Below, one piece after another: positions 17,772-27,077 of a stretch of DNA of 64,000 nt. Made by a program: the position numbers and the translations under genes. Each line of letters begins with the position of its first letter. Position 1 is the stretch's first letter. Location: positions 638,946-702,945 of the forward strand of contig NZ_MCHY01000009.1 in NCBI RefSeq assembly GCF_003609605.1, read 5' to 3'. This stretch comes from Ammoniphilus oxalaticus. GTDB taxonomy: Bacteria > Bacillota > Bacilli > Aneurinibacillales > RAOX-1. The notes under the pieces were generated by a model. It saw only the letters and a list, made by a program, of their open reading frames with translations. It was not told the origin of the DNA and did not search any database.

Positions 17772-18405
17772 ACCAAAAAGAGCCAAGTTGGAAGCGTGGA
17801 TTCGCCCTCATTCGGTTATTGCCGAACAATTTCGGGCGATTCGGGAGAATATAGGATTCACAGCCCATAATCAATCCCTTAATAGTATCGCAATCACATC
17901 CCCGCAGTCGGGAGAAGGCAAGTCACTGATCGCGGCTAATTTGGCAGTATCGATGAGTCGCCAAGGACAGCGTGTGTTGCTTGTGGACGCCCATTTTAAA
18001 AGCCCTATGATTCATACGCTATTTTCCCTTTCTAACGCAGTCGGACTAGCAGATGTTTTACGAGGCGCGATTGGGTGGGAAGAAGCGACTCAGCAGTCGG
18101 AGTTGGCTGGGATAGACATTCTAACAGCTGGGTCGCTCATAGGCGGCTCGAACGAATGGTTGTATCCCCAAGCATTTCGAGGGTGGCTTTCAATGACAAC
18201 AGATCTATATGATGTTGTTTTAGTTGATTGCCCTCCGATTATTGATTGCGCGGATACTCAAATCATCGCTTATCAAGTGGATGGCGTGATCCTTACGCTC
18301 AGAAGAGGAGTAAGCGACCTAGCGCGCGCGGAAGAAGCGAAAAATAGACTTACGCTTAGTAAGGCAAATATTTTAGGTGTTATATTCAATGATAAGGACA
18401 ATTGA
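17764..18405 (+). CDS. epsB: BY-type tyrosine kinase (EpsB/CpsD-like)
   Basis: 213-residue P-loop kinase that couples polysaccharide polymerisation to phosphorylation. Seen: SVIAEQFRAIRENI, Walker A SPQSGEGKSLIAANLA, Walker A' VLLVDAHFK, Walker B DVVLVDCPP. The C-terminus ends NILGVIFNDKDN: the Tyr cluster that these kinases usually autophosphorylate is absent, so it may lack the phospho-tail switch or phosphorylate other proteins. ATG 17764 follows GGAGAGGACGG. Confidence 0.85.
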   Translation: MFKPKRAKLEAWIRPHSVIAEQFRAIRENIGFTAHNQSLNSIAITSPQSGEGKSLIAANLAVSMSRQGQRVLLVDAHFKSPMIHTLFSLSNAVGLADVLRGAIGWEEATQQSELAGIDILTAGSLIGGSNEWLYPQAFRGWLSMTTDLYDVVLVDCPPIIDCADTQIIAYQVDGVILTLRRGVSDLARAEEAKNRLTLSKANILGVIFNDKDN

Positions 18406-18425
18406 ATCGATCAATATCGCGATGC

Positions 18426-18441
18426 GTTCATTATAAAGAAC
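18426..18441. promoter_or_regulatory. SinR-like operator box between epsB and epsC
   Basis: GTTCATTATAAAGAAC, 20 bases after the epsB stop and directly before the structured RNA. No convincing -35/-10 pair surrounds it; it could be a roadblock or part of an internal promoter. Confidence 0.6.
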
Positions 18442-18443
18442 AG

Positions 18444-18562
18444 ACCGTGATAACGGTGATGTCTCCTCTCCGGTAACAATGGAGGCACTCGGCTATGCTG
18501 TGGGTTTAAAAACCTTAGCATTAATTGGCGAAAGTATAGCGTGAGGAAGGGTTAGATGCCCT
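18444..18562 (+). ncRNA. EAR-like eps-associated RNA (processive antitermination element)
   Basis: B. subtilis carries the EAR antitermination RNA exactly between epsB and epsC. Here the same gap holds a dense fold: ACCGT-GATA-ACGGT (18444-18457); a CTCC/GGAG hairpin around 18464-18484; ATGCT-GTG-GGTTT pairing with AAACC-TT-AGCAT (18495-18521), enclosed by CTAT/ATAG. It is followed at once by a strong terminator that an antitermination element would let polymerase pass. The assignment rests on position and fold, not on an alignment. Confidence 0.65.
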
Positions 18563-18570
18563 AGGGAGTT

Positions 18571-18622
18571 TTTCCCTGCGCGGTTTACGCGATAGTAGAC
18601 CGCGCAGGGAAACGCTTTTTTA
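18571..18622 (+). terminator. Intra-operon terminator upstream of epsC
   Basis: Perfect 14-bp stem TTTCCCTGCGCGGT / ACCGCGCAGGGAAA (18571-18584, 18599-18612), followed by CGCTTTTTTA. It lies inside the operon between epsB and epsC, just after the EAR-like RNA. Confidence 0.85.
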
Positions 18623-18654
18623 GTTAGAAATAAGAGAAAGTGGAGGTGAACAAG

Positions 18655-20493
18655 ATGACCTATCGACAACGGTTATTCTTGTTGGCTTTTGTGGATTCAA
18701 TCAGTATCATCAGCGGCATGGCGCTCGGGAATGTCATCATTAAAAATAGCTTGCCGATGAATGGATTTATGCTATGGGTTAGCGCTTGGATCCTGCTGCT
18801 AAGCCATTTTGGGTGGTCTGTTCGCTACAAAATTTATAAAAAGGCGTGGGAATACGCGAGTGTCGGCGAACTGATTGCAATTGTGAAGTGTTCGCTTTTT
18901 TCCATTCTTTTTACAGCAATTGCTCAACTTGTTCTTTTTAGCGAAGTTCATTTCCGCTTGCTGATTGTTTCTTGGATGATGTACCTCCTTTTATTCGGCG
19001 GTTCAAGATTTGGTTGGCGTCTATTTCGCGATCGTTATTTTAAAGAAACTACCAATCGAAGACGCGCGCTGATTATTGGAGCGGGATCCGCAGGAACAAT
19101 GGTTGCCAGACAACTACTGCATAACAACGACGCCCAATTGTTGCCGATTGCCTTCATTGATGATTGTCCATCTAAACAAAACCTTGAAATTTTAGGGCTG
19201 CCTGTGATTGGCGGTGTTGATCAGATTAAGCAGAAAGTAGCGGAATTGCAGATAGAAAATATCGTCATTGCGATTCCATCTTTAAAGAAAAGGGAGCTGC
19301 GAGTTATTTTTCAGGCCTGTTCTGGAACTGCTGCGAAGACGAAAATGATTCCAATGCTTGAGGATATTGTAATGGGAAAAGTGTCGGTTAGCCAATTTCG
19401 CGATGTGCGGGTGGAAGATCTACTCGGGAGAGATCCGGTTGAATTGTATACAAACAGTATCTCCGAATACATCACGGGTAAAACAGTCCTTGTGACGGGC
19501 GCGGGGGGCTCAATTGGCTCTGAGCTTTGCAGACAAATCATGTGCTTTAGCCCAGCCCAGTTGGTTTTACTCGGACACGGTGAAAATAGCATTTATACAA
19601 TAGAAATGGAATTAAAGGATGCCCATGGTAGTACGGGCGTACAGATCCATACGGAAATTGCTGACTTGCAAGATCGTGACAAAATGATGGCCATCATCGC
19701 TGAATATCAACCGCATGTTGTGTATCATGCCGCGGCTCATAAACACGTGCCGTTAATGGAGCGGAATCCTGAAGAAGCTGTTAAAAACAATATGATAGGC
19801 ACGCTGAATATAGCCGAGGCTGCCAGTCAGTACGGTGTTGAAACATTTGTCATGATTTCAACGGACAAAGCGGTGAATCCAACGAGTGTGATGGGAGCGA
19901 GTAAAAGATTAGCGGAGATGCTCATTCAACGCTTAGATCAAGTCAGCCCCGAAAGTCGCTTTGTAACTGTTCGTTTTGGGAATGTGCTGGGGAGTCGCGG
20001 CAGTGTGATTCCTCGCTTTAAAAAGCAAATCCAAACAGGAGGTCCTGTAACCGTTACGCATCCTGAGATGGTTCGTTATTTCATGACGATTCCCGAAGCA
20101 TCGCGTTTAGTCATACAGGCTGGCGCATTGGCTGAAGGCGGTGAAGTTTTTGTGCTCGATATGGGGGAGCCTGTCAAAATTGTTGATCTAGCCAAAAACT
20201 TGATTCGCTTATCGGGTAACTCTTTGGACGAGATCGGGATTCAGTTTTCAGGCATTCGTCCAGGCGAAAAATTGTTTGAAGAATTGTTGCAAGAGGATGA
20301 AATCGGTGATCATCAGGTTCACCCTAAAATTTACATCGGTAAAACATCTACCTTATTAATAGAAGAGATTGAGGAATTGATTCAAGAGTACGCGCAATTA
20401 GACCGAGGGGAATTGCGAGAGCGATTATTAAAGTTAGCGAATCACAAAGTTGAAGCTAAAGCGGCGCCTGAATTGCTCTCCGTTGGGGGATAA
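18655..20493 (+). CDS. epsC: NDP-sugar 4,6-dehydratase / epimerase, membrane-bound (EpsC/CapD-like)
   Basis: 612-residue protein: four N-terminal helices, a CoA-binding-like Rossmann domain (LIIGAGSAGTMVARQLL), then the catalytic short-chain dehydrogenase domain (TVLVTGAGGSIGSELCRQI). It converts UDP-GlcNAc toward a 4-keto-6-deoxy sugar; the catalytic triad region STDKAVNPTSVMGASKRLAE has Met-Gly-Ala in place of the Tyr, as in this long membrane-bound subfamily. ATG 18655 is used because GGAGGTGA lies before it. First gene after the EAR-like RNA. Confidence 0.9.
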   Translation: MTYRQRLFLLAFVDSISIISGMALGNVIIKNSLPMNGFMLWVSAWILLLSHFGWSVRYKIYKKAWEYASVGELIAIVKCSLFSILFTAIAQLVLFSEVHFRLLIVSWMMYLLLFGGSRFGWRLFRDRYFKETTNRRRALIIGAGSAGTMVARQLLHNNDAQLLPIAFIDDCPSKQNLEILGLPVIGGVDQIKQKVAELQIENIVIAIPSLKKRELRVIFQACSGTAAKTKMIPMLEDIVMGKVSVSQFRDVRVEDLLGRDPVELYTNSISEYITGKTVLVTGAGGSIGSELCRQIMCFSPAQLVLLGHGENSIYTIEMELKDAHGSTGVQIHTEIADLQDRDKMMAIIAEYQPHVVYHAAAHKHVPLMERNPEEAVKNNMIGTLNIAEAASQYGVETFVMISTDKAVNPTSVMGASKRLAEMLIQRLDQVSPESRFVTVRFGNVLGSRGSVIPRFKKQIQTGGPVTVTHPEMVRYFMTIPEASRLVIQAGALAEGGEVFVLDMGEPVKIVDLAKNLIRLSGNSLDEIGIQFSGIRPGEKLFEELLQEDEIGDHQVHPKIYIGKTSTLLIEEIEELIQEYAQLDRGELRERLLKLANHKVEAKAAPELLSVGG

Positions 20494-20524
20494 AAAATTA
20501 AAGCTTAGGGGAGGAACATAAAGA

Positions 20525-21406
20525 ATGAAAGTGAAAAAAGCGATCATTCCAGCCGCGGGTCTTGGCACTCGGTTCTTACCGGCCACGAAAGCGATGCCGA
20601 AAGAAATGCTGCCAATCGTAGACAAACCGACGATTCAATACATTATTGAAGAAGCCGTCGCATCTGGAATTGAAGATATTATTATTGTTACCGGAAAAGG
20701 GAAACGGGCGATCGAGGATCATTTCGATCATTCATTTGAACTTGAACAAAACCTGTTGGAACAAGGGAAGCTAGACTTGCTTCATAAGGTTCGACATCCA
20801 TCTAAATTGGTGGACATCCATTATATACGTCAAAAGGAACCGAAAGGTTTGGGTCATGCGATTTGGCGCGCGCGTAAGTTTATCGGGAATGAACCATTCG
20901 CCGTGTTGTTAGGAGACGATATCGTTCAGGCTGATAAGCCATGCTTGCTGCAATTGATGGAACAGTATGAACGGTACAATGCCTCAATCATTGGTGTTCA
21001 AGCCGTGCCCGAGTCCGAAGTCGACCGATATGGTATCGTCGATGCTCGCATCATGGATGAGCGCTTTTATCGCGTTAATAATTTAGTAGAAAAACCGCGT
21101 CAAGAAGAGGCGCCTTCCAATCTTGCTATCTTAGGACGCTATATTCTAAGTCCGCGTATTTTCGATATCTTAGCGAGGCAAGAGCCCGGTAGCGGCGGGG
21201 AAATTCAATTAACTGACGCCATTGCGGGATTGAATCGGCATGAGGCGGTATATGCATATGATTTTGAAGGCGTTCGTCATGATGTTGGGGAGAAAATGGG
21301 CTTTATTAAAACGACGATCGAGTACGCGTTGCAACGAACGGAATTGCGCTCGGATTTGCTTGATTATTTAGCGGAGCTCACTGAGCGAGAACTAGCGCGT
21401 CTGTAA
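20525..21406 (+). CDS. galU: UTP-glucose-1-phosphate uridylyltransferase
   Basis: 293-residue enzyme making UDP-glucose from UTP and glucose-1-phosphate. Seen: [20 protein letters not shown] with the nucleotide-binding Arg and Lys, [23 protein letters not shown] with metal Asp, and VEKP. ATG 20525 follows GGGGAGGAACATAAAGA. It gives precursor for the EPS made by this operon, and for the distant galE product. Confidence 0.95.
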   Translation: MKVKKAIIPAAGLGTRFLPATKAMPKEMLPIVDKPTIQYIIEEAVASGIEDIIIVTGKGKRAIEDHFDHSFELEQNLLEQGKLDLLHKVRHPSKLVDIHYIRQKEPKGLGHAIWRARKFIGNEPFAVLLGDDIVQADKPCLLQLMEQYERYNASIIGVQAVPESEVDRYGIVDARIMDERFYRVNNLVEKPRQEEAPSNLAILGRYILSPRIFDILARQEPGSGGEIQLTDAIAGLNRHEAVYAYDFEGVRHDVGEKMGFIKTTIEYALQRTELRSDLLDYLAELTERELARL

Positions 21407-21421
21407 AGGGGGATAAAAAAC

Positions 21422-22843
21422 ATGTCTGTTAAGAATGCAATTGAAACAAGAAAGAATAGCCTTATCCAAAAGAATAAAGCCGAACAGCTCGGTATGTCAA
21501 CCGATGTTATTTCCTATCTTGTTGGTCGGCTAGATATTAAACAGGTAGAATCAGCATTATTGCGAGTTGCTGCTTATTCGGCAATGGTAAATCGGGAAGT
21601 AACGATTGAGCTAGTTGAAGAAGCATTGCAGGATGAAGCTGTCATTTCGCTTAGCCGAAGTAAGCGAAAAGAACGTCGCAGAAATTGGTCCTCTAGTGGA
21701 ATGGTCGCTATGTTAAGCGGGCTTTTATTATTAAACGGTTGTTCGTTTAATTCAGCCGTTGGATCGCCACTTGCAGAAAAGGCATCCGCTCAGTCGGATG
21801 AAGCGTCCGCGGACGCGGCTACCCAGTCGGATATTACACTTCCAGGAAAAGCGATCCCATTTGAAGAAGTCACTGTATCGCCGTCGATTGCTGGAAATGT
21901 GCAAGCATTGATGGTCGAAATGGGGGCCTATGTGACGAAGGACCAAACGTTGGCTCAAATAGATGAAAGTGACTTAGGACTGCAAATCAAACAAGCCGAG
22001 GCGCATGTGAAAACGGTAGAAGCGCAAGCGCAGGCGCAGTCGATTGAACAACAGATTCGTTTAAATGAAGTGAAAGCCTCGTTAGAGCAAGGCAATACAG
22101 CCGGTGGGAGTTCAGCGGGGACCACGCTCGTAACGGCGGAAGCTTCATTGGCGGAAGCGCTTGATGAATTAGAAAAGGCCGTTTTTGTATTCGAACATGG
22201 CGGTATTTCCGAGGAAGAGTTGCAACAGAAAAAGAATAAAGCGCAGCAGGTCGAACAGCAGATTCAAGCGCACAAAGAAAGCGCCGCTGCTCAAGCCGCT
22301 GAGTCCCAAAAGAAACAACAAGCAACAGCGGAAGTGGCTAAATTACAACAACAAGCGATTAATGTAAGCGCGAGACTAACCCAGATGGGTAGAGATCAAG
22401 CGTTGGCTGATCTTGAGTTGGTGCGTTATCAATATAACAATCTGACGGTCAAGGCCCCAATCGCCGGGTTTATCACGGCGAAAGAGGTCATTACCGGTGA
22501 TTCTGTCTCTCCTTCTACGCCGCTGTTCGTTATAACGAATCTTGATAAATTATACATTCAGGTGGACGTTCCGGAAGCGGTGATCAACCGCGTGAAAGTC
22601 GGTCAGCATGCACATGCCCAAATTCCATCCATTAATAAGCGTGTGGAAGGAAAAGTGGCTTATGTCGCTCCAATGAGCAACGCTGAATCTCAGTCGTTTC
22701 CTGTGCGAATCCTTGTAGAAAATGCAGAACATCTGATTAAAGGTGGAATGAAAGCGCGAGTTCGAATCCTATTTGAATCGGAGCAACCAGAACCTACTGA
22801 GCCAGAGGCGACAAAAGAAGCTTCAGCTCAACAGGAGGGGTAA
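21422..22843 (+). CDS. HlyD-type membrane-fusion protein with a DnaA-lid-like N-terminus
   Basis: 473 residues in two parts. Residues about 5-75 (AIETRKNSLIQKNKAEQLGM; QVESALLRVAAYSAMVNREV; VEEALQDEA) closely match the lid subdomain at the end of DnaA's AAA+ domain, which normally reads ELEGALIRVVAYSS. No Walker motifs are present. A basic linker, a hydrophobic segment ending in the lipobox-like LLNGC (about 94-107), then a biotinyl-lipoyl/HlyD module follow: GNVQALMVEMGAYVTKDQTL, a long coiled coil rich in Ala/Gln, and VKAPIAGFITAKEVITGD. So a cytoplasmic DnaA-lid-like domain is tethered to an extracytoplasmic adaptor. AAGGGGGAT precedes ATG 21422. It sits inside the eps operon; a TolC-like protein lies at its far end. 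Confidence 0.8.
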   Translation: MSVKNAIETRKNSLIQKNKAEQLGMSTDVISYLVGRLDIKQVESALLRVAAYSAMVNREVTIELVEEALQDEAVISLSRSKRKERRRNWSSSGMVAMLSGLLLLNGCSFNSAVGSPLAEKASAQSDEASADAATQSDITLPGKAIPFEEVTVSPSIAGNVQALMVEMGAYVTKDQTLAQIDESDLGLQIKQAEAHVKTVEAQAQAQSIEQQIRLNEVKASLEQGNTAGGSSAGTTLVTAEASLAEALDELEKAVFVFEHGGISEEELQQKKNKAQQVEQQIQAHKESAAAQAAESQKKQQATAEVAKLQQQAINVSARLTQMGRDQALADLELVRYQYNNLTVKAPIAGFITAKEVITGDSVSPSTPLFVITNLDKLYIQVDVPEAVINRVKVGQHAHAQIPSINKRVEGKVAYVAPMSNAESQSFPVRILVENAEHLIKGGMKARVRILFESEQPEPTEPEATKEASAQQEG

Positions 22844-22844
22844 G

Positions 22845-24008
22845 ATGAGCAAAAAGGTGTTGTTTTGCGCGACGGTTGATTATCATTTCGAACTTTTCCA
22901 TCTGCCCTATTTAAAGTGGTTTAAGGAACAAGGTTGGGAGATTCATGTTGCTGCCCAAGGTCAACGGAATCTCCCTTTTGTCGATCAAAAATATGATATA
23001 CCGATCCAACGATCGCCGTTTAAGAAGCAAAATATATTCGCCTATACCGCGCTTCGCAAGCTGATGGATGAGCACCGATATGAGCTCGTGCATTGCCATA
23101 CGCCAATGGGCGGAGCGCTTGCTCGTCTTGCGGCTCGACGCGCTCGAAAACGCGGCGCAAAAGTAATCTATACCGCGCACGGATTTCACTTTTGTCAGGG
23201 GGCTCCTTTATTAAATTGGTTGTTGTATTATCCGATTGAAAAACAGCTCGCTCGTTACACCGACTGCCTGATCACGATTAATCAGGAAGATTATCAACTG
23301 GCCCGCAGGCGAAAATTTAAAGCGGGGAAGATCGTTCATGTGCATGGCGTTGGCGTCGATTCAGAGCGGTTTGCGCCGATCACACAGGAACAATGCATTG
23401 AACAACGGCAAATGTTAGGTTACGAGGCGGATGAATTTTTAATGCTCTACGCTGCCGAATTTAATCAGAATAAAAATCAACAGCTGTTGCTCCACGCCTT
23501 AGCCATCATTCATGATGAGGCTCCGCAAGCGAGATTGGTGCTCGCGGGAGAAGGGCCGCTGCTTGATGAGTGTAAAGAACTCGCCCGCCGTCTCGGCATC
23601 GAGCAGAAAGTTGACTTTCTTGGCTTCCGCAACGACCTTGAACGATGGTTGCCGATTTGTGATCTCGCCGTTGCCTCAAGTTTGCGTGAAGGACTACCCG
23701 TTAACATCATGGAAGCGATGGCTTGCGGACTGCCTGTCGTCGCCAGCGATAACCGCGGACATCGGGAGTTGGTGAAAAACGACGCCAATGGGTGGGTTGT
23801 AGCCACGCGAGACGTAAAAGAAATGGCTGAAAAAATTAAATTAGTCATTGCTAATCCGACTTGGAAAAGAGAGTTAGGTTTAACGGGCAGGCAAAGGATT
23901 GATCAAACATACAGTGAGAGAAATGTTTTGCGCCAAAAGACAGAAATCTATTCTTCGTTGATAGAAGAACGGGCAAAGATGGAGGAGTTAACGTGGGTCG
24001 TCCCTTAA
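22845..24008 (+). CDS. epsD: Glycosyltransferase family 4 (EpsD-like)
   Basis: 387-residue GT-B glycosyltransferase acting at the cytoplasmic membrane on the lipid-linked EPS repeat unit. Seen: N-terminal KVLFCATVDYHFELFHLPYL, HCHTPMGGALARLAARRARK, YTAHGFHFC, and the donor-site E-x7-E region SLREGLPVNIMEAMACGLPV. The frame is open to 22773, but AGGAGGGG directly precedes ATG 22845, one base after the previous stop. Confidence 0.85.
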   Translation: MSKKVLFCATVDYHFELFHLPYLKWFKEQGWEIHVAAQGQRNLPFVDQKYDIPIQRSPFKKQNIFAYTALRKLMDEHRYELVHCHTPMGGALARLAARRARKRGAKVIYTAHGFHFCQGAPLLNWLLYYPIEKQLARYTDCLITINQEDYQLARRRKFKAGKIVHVHGVGVDSERFAPITQEQCIEQRQMLGYEADEFLMLYAAEFNQNKNQQLLLHALAIIHDEAPQARLVLAGEGPLLDECKELARRLGIEQKVDFLGFRNDLERWLPICDLAVASSLREGLPVNIMEAMACGLPVVASDNRGHRELVKNDANGWVVATRDVKEMAEKIKLVIANPTWKRELGLTGRQRIDQTYSERNVLRQKTEIYSSLIEERAKMEELTWVVP

Positions 24009-25090
24009 GGATACTACATAGTGTGGTCAACATGAACCGTGGCGGCGCCGAAACGCTGCTAATGAATCTGTATCGAAATATCGATCGGACAAAAATAAAA
24101 TTCGATTTCCTCACAAATAAAGAAGGCGTCTTTGACCCTGAAATCGAACAACTGGGTGGTCGCGTTTATCGAATTCCTTATATCACTGACGTCGGCCACT
24201 TTGGCTATATAAAAGCCTTGGACCGCTTTTTTAAAGATCATCAGCAATATAAGGTCGTTCACTCTCACATGGATAAAATGAGCGGATTCGTTCTTCGCGC
24301 GGCAAAGAGGGCGGGGGTTCCCATGCGGATCGCGCATAGTCACAATACGAGCAGTGAAGGAGGGGCATTTGCCCGATTGTATAAATGGTATGCGGGGACA
24401 CGCATTTCATCTAACGCGAGCCATCTGTTTTCCTGTTCGCGGGAAGCGGCTAAGTGGCTGTTTCATAGCCAAGCGGCTCATAGCGCCATCTTGAAAAATG
24501 GGATTGAAAGTGAACGATTTTTGTTCTCGCCTGATGTTCGATTACAAGTACGGAGAGATTTGGGATTAACAGAGGATCATTTTGTTTTAGGACATGTAGG
24601 GAGGTTTAATCGGCAAAAAAACCACCGGTTCCTGATTGAAATGTTCGCTGAATTACAGAAAGTGAAAAAGGATGCAAGGCTGATCCTAACGGGAGATGGT
24701 CCGCTTAGGCCTGAAATAGAGCAGCAAGTAAAAGACTTTGGATTGGATGAGCGCGTTACATTTTTAGGCGTCCGCTCGGATATTGACCGACTCATGCAGG
24801 CGTTTGATGTGTTTGCGTTTCCCTCGTTTCATGAAGGGTTGCCCGTTACGCTAATTGAGGCCCAAGGAGCGGGATTACCTTGCGTGCTTTCCGATACGAT
24901 TACGAAAGAAGTCGATCTAGGCATGCAACTCGTCCATTACTGCCCTTTGGGAGATATGACAAGTTGGCTGGAAAAGATACTTGAAAGCTCTAATGCATCA
25001 AGAAAATCGTCAGCTAAAGCCCTGTTCCGAAATGGTTACGACATTTCAGATACCGCAGTGTGGTTAGGGGATTTTTATTTAGGAGTATAG
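23993..25090 (+). CDS. epsF: Glycosyltransferase family 4 (EpsF-like)
   Basis: 365-residue GT-B enzyme. ILHSVVNMNRGGAETLLMNL at the start and SFHEGLPVTLIEAQGAGLPC at the donor site are typical of EpsF. GTG 23993 follows GGAGGAGTTAAC and overlaps the epsD end by 16 bases. A close paralogue follows at 27078, so the repeat unit probably carries two sugars added by related enzymes. Confidence 0.85.
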   Translation: MGRPLRILHSVVNMNRGGAETLLMNLYRNIDRTKIKFDFLTNKEGVFDPEIEQLGGRVYRIPYITDVGHFGYIKALDRFFKDHQQYKVVHSHMDKMSGFVLRAAKRAGVPMRIAHSHNTSSEGGAFARLYKWYAGTRISSNASHLFSCSREAAKWLFHSQAAHSAILKNGIESERFLFSPDVRLQVRRDLGLTEDHFVLGHVGRFNRQKNHRFLIEMFAELQKVKKDARLILTGDGPLRPEIEQQVKDFGLDERVTFLGVRSDIDRLMQAFDVFAFPSFHEGLPVTLIEAQGAGLPCVLSDTITKEVDLGMQLVHYCPLGDMTSWLEKILESSNASRKSSAKALFRNGYDISDTAVWLGDFYLGV

Positions 25091-25092
25091 GG

Positions 25093-25983
25093 ATGAAAAA
25101 TATGAGATTAACTGTTTTTACACCTACTTATAATCGCGCGTATTGTCTCCAAGACTGCTATGAAAGTTTGAAGCGCCAAACGAATAAAGATTTTATGTGG
25201 TTAATTATCGATGATGGTTCGACGGATGGCACACCAGAGTTAGTCGAACAGTGGATAGCGGAAGAGGCTGTGCCGATTCGTTATTACTGGCAAGAAAATC
25301 ATGGGATGCATGGGGCGCACAATACGGCCTACGAGCTGATTGAAACAGAGTTGAATGTTTGTATTGACTCAGATGATTACATGCCAGACGATGCCGTCGA
25401 AAAAATTCTTGCTTTTTGGGAACGGCATGGCAGCGATCAAGTGAGTGGCATCATTGGGTTGGATTCAGACAGAGAAGGAAAGGTGCTTGGAACCCGATTG
25501 CCTGAAGATCTGAAGCAGAGCACACTGTTTGATCTCTATCGTAAACATGGCGTCACGGGCGACAAAAAACTAGTCTACCGAACCGAATTGACAAAGAAGT
25601 ATCGCTATCCCATTTTTGAAGGTGAAAAATACGTCGGGTTGGCGTACAAGTACTATAAACTAGACGAACAATACGAAATGTTGTTGCTAAATGAGGTGTT
25701 ATGCTGCGTTGAGTACCTTGCCGATGGATCCTCCATGAATATGTTGAGTCAGTATAAAAGGAATCCGAGGGGATTTGCTTTCTATCGAAAGGAATTGATG
25801 AAGCTCTCCTTTGCTAATTTTTCATTTAAATTCAGGCAAGCGATCCATCTAGTATCAAGCAGCATCATCGCTAGAAATCGCAACCTATTAATTGAAACAC
25901 CAAGCAAATTAATCACTCTATTAGCTTTACCTTTAGGGGTTGTTTTGTATGGTTTTATCGTAGTTAAAACAAAGAGAGCCTAA
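25093..25983 (+). CDS. Glycosyltransferase family 2
   Basis: 296-residue GT-A enzyme. LTVFTPTYNRAYCLQDCYES, WLIIDDGSTDGTPELV and the metal-binding CIDSDDYMPDDAVEKI are clear. A C-terminal hydrophobic stretch (LITLLALPLGVVLYGFIVV) may attach it to the membrane. ATG 25093 follows GGAGTATAGG; the frame is open to 25060. It is in the position of epsE of B. subtilis but I cannot show it has the flagellar-clutch function. Confidence 0.8.
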   Translation: MKNMRLTVFTPTYNRAYCLQDCYESLKRQTNKDFMWLIIDDGSTDGTPELVEQWIAEEAVPIRYYWQENHGMHGAHNTAYELIETELNVCIDSDDYMPDDAVEKILAFWERHGSDQVSGIIGLDSDREGKVLGTRLPEDLKQSTLFDLYRKHGVTGDKKLVYRTELTKKYRYPIFEGEKYVGLAYKYYKLDEQYEMLLLNEVLCCVEYLADGSSMNMLSQYKRNPRGFAFYRKELMKLSFANFSFKFRQAIHLVSSSIIARNRNLLIETPSKLITLLALPLGVVLYGFIVVKTKRA

Positions 25984-25997
25984 GGGGACAGGTAGAG

Positions 25998-27062
25998 ATG
26001 ACGGTAATTTGGATAACGTTAGTGATTGCGTACATGTTCTCTTTATATGCTAGGTACTTGTCTACCCCTGTTCCCTTAGGGCTGGTCGAAGTTAGACCGA
26101 ATAAGCTAATGGCGATCGTAGCTGTATTCACGTTAGCGCTTGTTGCAGGTTTAAGAAACAATATAGGCGATACGTACTTTTATATGCATACATACCGAAC
26201 ACAAGATGTCGGAAGTTGGGATTTTGTTCTCTCTCAGAAGGATGTCGGATTTAATATTTATCAGATGATTTTAAAGCAATTTTCGGATGATCCTCAACTT
26301 CTCGTTTTTGTGTCCGCGTTGATTACAAACGTATTGATTGGGTATGTGCTGTATAAGTATTCTAGATTGCTAGAGTTAAGCATTTTTGTTTTTGTTACTT
26401 CCGGGATGTATATCGTCTCTATGAATGGAATTAGGCAATATTTGGCTGCCGCGATCTTATTCGCCGCAACGAAGTATTTATTAGAAGGAGACTGGAAGAA
26501 ATATTGTTTGGTAATTCTACTCGCTTCGGGCTTTCATCAAACGGCTATTATTTTGATTCCGATCTATTTTATGGTGAGAAGAAAAGCTTGGACAGTCACG
26601 ACCTTCGTTCTTCTTTTTATTGCGATTATCTTTACAGTAGGATATGGGCAATTTTCATCCGCTTTTTTTAGCGCAATCGATGATACGCATTATAGCGAAT
26701 ATCAGAACTTTAACGAAGGTGGAGCGAATATCATCCGCGTGTTTGTTGATCTAATGCCTGTTGTTTTAGCTTATTTAGGAAGAGAAAGGTTACGGGAGTT
26801 ATTTCCAAAAAGTGACTACATTGTTAACCTATCCTTGCTAAGTGTTGTGTTTATGATTATTGCCACGCAAAATTGGATATTTGCGAGAATGTCCATTTAC
26901 TTTGGTCTGTATCAGTTACTGCTCATTTCATGGATTATTAAAGCCTTTCGAGAAAAGGAACAAAGATTTGTCTACTATTCAATTCTCATTTGCTATTGTG
27001 TTTATTTTTATTATGAGAATGTCGTGACCCTTGGAATTGTATACCGTAGTCATTATTTATAG
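25998..27062 (+). CDS. epsG: EpsG-family O-antigen-type polymerase
   Basis: 354-residue polytopic membrane protein with about ten hydrophobic helices. GLRNNIGDTYFYMHTYR near residue 55 and the NGIRQYLAAAILFAATKYLL segment are hallmarks of EpsG proteins, which join lipid-linked repeat units outside the membrane. Its presence means EPS is assembled by a Wzy-like route. The flippase such a route needs is not of the usual Wzx type here (see 37905-39698). Confidence 0.85.
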   Translation: MTVIWITLVIAYMFSLYARYLSTPVPLGLVEVRPNKLMAIVAVFTLALVAGLRNNIGDTYFYMHTYRTQDVGSWDFVLSQKDVGFNIYQMILKQFSDDPQLLVFVSALITNVLIGYVLYKYSRLLELSIFVFVTSGMYIVSMNGIRQYLAAAILFAATKYLLEGDWKKYCLVILLASGFHQTAIILIPIYFMVRRKAWTVTTFVLLFIAIIFTVGYGQFSSAFFSAIDDTHYSEYQNFNEGGANIIRVFVDLMPVVLAYLGRERLRELFPKSDYIVNLSLLSVVFMIIATQNWIFARMSIYFGLYQLLLISWIIKAFREKEQRFVYYSILICYCVYFYYENVVTLGIVYRSHYL

Positions 27063-27077
27063 GGTGGTTTCTTTTTT

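Noticed and set aside
22525..22540. SinR-like box GTTCGTTATAACGAAT
   Set aside because: It lies inside the coding part of the membrane-fusion protein gene, far from any promoter, and is a chance palindrome.
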